From Flavobacterium sp. (GTDB lineage Bacteria; Bacteroidota; Bacteroidia; Flavobacteriales; Flavobacteriaceae): a DNA stretch of 9,230 nucleotides. The stretch spans positions 1-9,230 of the forward strand of contig JADMKR010000262.1 of NCBI GenBank assembly GCA_015478765.1, written 5' to 3'. The position numbers and the translations under genes were made by a program. This document shows, in pieces, positions 7,092 to 9,230 of this stretch. Positions within the stretch are counted from its first letter, which is position 1. Every line of letters begins with the position of its first letter. The notes beneath the pieces are model-generated. The model was not told where the DNA came from and ran no database searches. It was given only the letters and a program-made list of their open reading frames with translations.

Positions 7092-7616
7092 ATGAAACCG
7101 TTCAACCTCAACCAATGGATTGCCGAAAACCGACATCTGCTCAGACCACCTGTTGGCAATAAAAATATATACGTCGATTCACAGGATTACATCGTGATGA
7201 TCGTGGGTGGCCCCAATGCCCGCAAGGATTATCACTATAATGAAACCGAAGAGTTGTTCTACCAACTCGAAGGCACCATAAAGGTCATCATCCAGAAAGA
7301 CGGTGAAAAAAAGGAACTGACACTGAATGCAGGTGACATGTACCTGCACCCAGCCAAAACGCCACATTCGCCGGTGCGGTCTGAAAATTCAGTGGGTTTA
7401 GTGATTGAGCGAAAACGCGCCGGGCAGGGATTCACCGACGGACTACTATGGTTTTGCGATAATTGCAACCACAAATTGTATGAAGTCTATTTCGAACTGC
7501 ACGATATCGAACAGGATTTCCTCCCGCATTTCCAACACTTTTATAATTCGGAAGACCTTCGCACCTGCGACAATTGCGGTACGGTGATGGAATCAGATCC
7601 ACGTTTTGTAAAGTAG
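7092..7616 (+). CDS. nbaC: 3-hydroxyanthranilate 3,4-dioxygenase
   Basis: This cytosolic Fe(II) cupin enzyme opens the ring of 3-hydroxyanthranilate with O2 to give 2-amino-3-carboxymuconate semialdehyde, which cyclises to quinolinate for NAD synthesis or is degraded further. The 174 residues equal the usual bacterial length. The iron ligands His48, Glu54 and His92 sit in DYHYNETEELF and TPHSPV. Arg44, Arg96 and Glu106 match the substrate-binding residues known in the Cupriavidus enzyme. Two CxxC pairs (Cys122/Cys125 and Cys159/Cys162) form the C-terminal rubredoxin-like metal site typical of bacterial members. The ATG at 7092 gives the family N-terminus (FNLNQWI). No other kynurenine-pathway gene is visible in the window. 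The same family is also called HAAO or HAD. Nothing in it looks damaged. Confidence 0.95.
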   Translation: MKPFNLNQWIAENRHLLRPPVGNKNIYVDSQDYIVMIVGGPNARKDYHYNETEELFYQLEGTIKVIIQKDGEKKELTLNAGDMYLHPAKTPHSPVRSENSVGLVIERKRAGQGFTDGLLWFCDNCNHKLYEVYFELHDIEQDFLPHFQHFYNSEDLRTCDNCGTVMESDPRFVK

Positions 7617-7632
7617 CGTTTTAAGAAGCTTT

Positions 7633-7700
7633 ATCCTGCTGTCCGCTCTATCTTTTCCGCGCTAAAGAAGCGCGAAAAAGGATGCTGCTGCCATCAGGGC
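7633..7700 (+). ncRNA. Folded intergenic element, possible small RNA or dispersed repeat
   Basis: A central hairpin pairs 7652-7662 with 7670-7680 (10 of 11 pairs, one C/A mismatch, 7-nt TAAAGAA loop). Outer CCTG (7635-7638) can pair with CAGG (7695-7698). Flanks read TCCTGCTGTCCGCTC before and ATCAGGGCTAGGGC after the hairpin. There is no T-run on either strand, so it is not a normal terminator. From memory, elements with these flanks and a variable central hairpin recur between genes in flavobacterial genomes, but I cannot verify this. It starts 16 bp after the dioxygenase stop codon. A transcribed RNA, a 3'-end processing signal and a mobile repeat all remain possible. Confidence 0.45.
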
Positions 7701-7776
7701 TAGGGCGTTTGTCTATCATAGATGCGGTTCCAATGCGTCGATGCTGTTACTCCTTTTCCCTTTACCGAAATAATGG

Positions 7777-7784
7777 TACATTTG
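7777..7784 (+). promoter_or_regulatory. -7 promoter element of the aldehyde dehydrogenase gene
   Basis: TACATTTG matches TAnnTTTG exactly, 22 bp before the ATG at 7807, so transcription would begin near 7791 with an A-rich leader and no Shine-Dalgarno site. This suggests the dehydrogenase has its own promoter rather than depending on the dioxygenase transcript. Confidence 0.6.
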
Positions 7785-7806
7785 CGGCACATTAAAACAA
7801 ACTTAC

Positions 7807-9230
7807 ATGACGACAATTCAAGACCAATTCGGAATGAGAGAAGCCCTTGAACAACTGGGCATTAAAGATATTAACGACGGTACATCAACCGGTGTGCAGA
7901 ATTTTGCGTCAGGCGCAATTCTGGAGTCTTACTCACCTGTCGATGGCAAACTGATCGGTAAAGTACGCATGACCACGGCCGATGACTATGAAACCGTAAT
8001 GCAGAAAGCGACCGATGCTTTCAAGACTTTCCGCCTGATGCCGGCACCGCAACGAGGCGAGATCGTTCGTCAGTTTGGCGACAAACTTCGCGCGAAAAAA
8101 GAAGCTTTGGGAAAACTCGTTTCTTATGAAATGGGAAAATCGCTTCAGGAAGGATATGGCGAAGTTCAGGAAATGATCGATATCTGCGATTTTGCAGTCG
8201 GATTGTCACGCCAGCTCCACGGATTAACAATGCACTCAGAACGTCCGGGTCACCGCATGTATGAGCAATATCACTCTTTGGGAGTGGTGGGCATCATATC
8301 GGCTTTCAATTTCCCAGTGGCGGTTTGGTCATGGAATACGGCATTGGCATGGATCTCAGGTGATGTGTGTGTTTGGAAACCGTCTGAAAAAACGCCATTA
8401 TGCGGTATCGCATGCCAAAATATCATTGCGGAAGTTATCCGCGAGAACAACTTGCCAGAAGGTATTTCATGTCTTATCAATGGCGATTATAAAATCGGTG
8501 AATTGATGACGGCCGATGTCAGAATTCCACTAATTTCGGCTACAGGATCAACCCGAATGGGTAAAATCGTGGCGCAGGCCGTAGCCGCCCGACTCGGGAA
8601 ATCATTGTTGGAACTTGGCGGGAACAACGCAATCATCGTTACCCCGGATGCCGATATTAAAATGACGGTGATCGGTGCCGTATTTGGCGCTGTTGGAACC
8701 GCCGGACAACGTTGTACTTCAACCCGCCGACTAATTATTCACGAAAGTATTTACGACAAAGTCAAAGATGCGGTAGTATCGGCGTACGGCCAATTGAGAA
8801 TCGGAAATCCGTTAGATCAGAATAATCATGTAGGTCCGCTTATCGATAAAGCGGCTGTCGAAGGATATAATGAAGCGTTGAAAAGAGTGGTTGCCGAAGG
8901 CGGAAAACTGCTTGTTGAAGGCGGCGTACTTTCGGGCGAAGGTTATGAGAGCGGATGCTACGTAAAACCTGCAATCGCCGAAGCCGACAATTCATTCAAA
9001 ATCGTACAGCACGAAACGTTTGCGCCGGTTTTATATCTGCTGAAATATTCAGGTGAGGTCGACAATGCGATTGAAATTCAAAACGGTGTTGCACAAGGAC
9101 TTTCATCGGCTATTATGACCAATAATTTGCGTGAAGCAGAAAGGTTTTTGTCGGTCGTAGGCTCCGATTGCGGGATCGCGAATGTCAATATCGGAACTTC
9201 GGGAGCGGAAATCGGCGGAGCGTTCGGTGG
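7807..9230 (+). CDS. ALDH7/antiquitin-like aldehyde dehydrogenase, cut by the window end
   Basis: The frame is open from the ATG at 7807 to the end of the window: 474 residues, with roughly 40 more expected for the family. It is an NAD(P)-dependent aldehyde dehydrogenase. Visible sites are Asn168 in SAFNFP (oxyanion), Lys191 in WKPSEKTP (cofactor), the ATGSTRMG turn near 245-252 (Rossmann loop), the general base Glu269 in LELGGNNA and the catalytic Cys303 in GQRCTS. The phrases ISCLINGD, ELGGNNAIIV, AGQRCTSTRRL and the closing TSGAEIGGAFGG are those of the ALDH7A1 (alpha-aminoadipate semialdehyde dehydrogenase, AmaB) group, pointing to lysine breakdown. A role on 2-aminomuconate semialdehyde beside the dioxygenase is possible but less supported by the motifs. 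It has its own promoter. The C-terminus, including the last substrate-site segment, is not seen. Confidence 0.93.
   Translation, partial: MTTIQDQFGMREALEQLGIKDINDGTSTGVQNFASGAILESYSPVDGKLIGKVRMTTADDYETVMQKATDAFKTFRLMPAPQRGEIVRQFGDKLRAKKEALGKLVSYEMGKSLQEGYGEVQEMIDICDFAVGLSRQLHGLTMHSERPGHRMYEQYHSLGVVGIISAFNFPVAVWSWNTALAWISGDVCVWKPSEKTPLCGIACQNIIAEVIRENNLPEGISCLINGDYKIGELMTADVRIPLISATGSTRMGKIVAQAVAARLGKSLLELGGNNAIIVTPDADIKMTVIGAVFGAVGTAGQRCTSTRRLIIHESIYDKVKDAVVSAYGQLRIGNPLDQNNHVGPLIDKAAVEGYNEALKRVVAEGGKLLVEGGVLSGEGYESGCYVKPAIAEADNSFKIVQHETFAPVLYLLKYSGEVDNAIEIQNGVAQGLSSAIMTNNLREAERFLSVVGSDCGIANVNIGTSGAEIGGAFG

Noticed and set aside
7652..7680. Hairpin as rho-independent terminator of the dioxygenase gene
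   Set aside because: No T-run follows on either strand, so it is listed as a folded intergenic element instead.
8021..8506. Short frames on both strands inside the aldehyde dehydrogenase region
   Set aside because: They overlap a continuous dehydrogenase frame that carries every catalytic motif; they are out-of-frame shadows.

Overview
The window looks like chromosomal DNA from a Bacteroidota bacterium, most likely a member of Flavobacteriaceae. The evidence is of four kinds. Signal peptides end in ..AQ. Lipoproteins carry acidic residues just after the lipid-bearing Cys, as in the Bacteroidota surface-export signal. There is a TonB-dependent receptor with an N-terminal CarboxypepD_reg-like domain. 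Several intergenic regions contain exact TAnnTTTG boxes, the -7 element of this phylum, and there are no clear Shine-Dalgarno sites.

Layout. Bases 61-116 hold eight tandem 7-bp purine-rich units upstream of a small secreted protein gene (173-757, +). A strong bidirectional hairpin terminator (877-905) separates it from a convergent three-gene operon on the minus strand. In transcription order this operon is a TonB-dependent receptor (5799-2986), a small choice-of-anchor-J-like lipoprotein (2973-2359) and a two-domain DUF5689-type lipoprotein (2348-924). The genes are 10-12 bp apart. A 131-bp divergent promoter region (5800-5930) separates the receptor from a secreted endonuclease/exonuclease/phosphatase-family enzyme (5931-7025, +), which ends in its own rho-independent terminator. 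Next come 3-hydroxyanthranilate 3,4-dioxygenase (7092-7616, +), a structured 190-bp intergenic region, and an ALDH7/antiquitin-like aldehyde dehydrogenase (7807 onward, +) cut off by the window end.

How the genes may work together. The receptor, two probably surface-exposed lipoproteins and the divergent secreted phosphoesterase/nuclease read as one outer-membrane capture, cleavage and import unit. The substrate is unknown. A phosphoester or nucleic acid is a reasonable guess because of the hydrolase and the OB-fold-like DUF5689 domain. No SusD homologue is present, so the two lipoproteins may do its job. The dioxygenase belongs to the kynurenine route of tryptophan catabolism and de novo NAD synthesis. 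The dehydrogenase looks more like the lysine/alpha-aminoadipate semialdehyde enzyme, so a shared pathway is not shown.

Most of the window is ordinary metabolic and transport content. The points deserving a second look are the compact overlapping divergent promoters with nearby inverted repeats, the heptamer repeat array, and the folded intergenic element after the dioxygenase gene.
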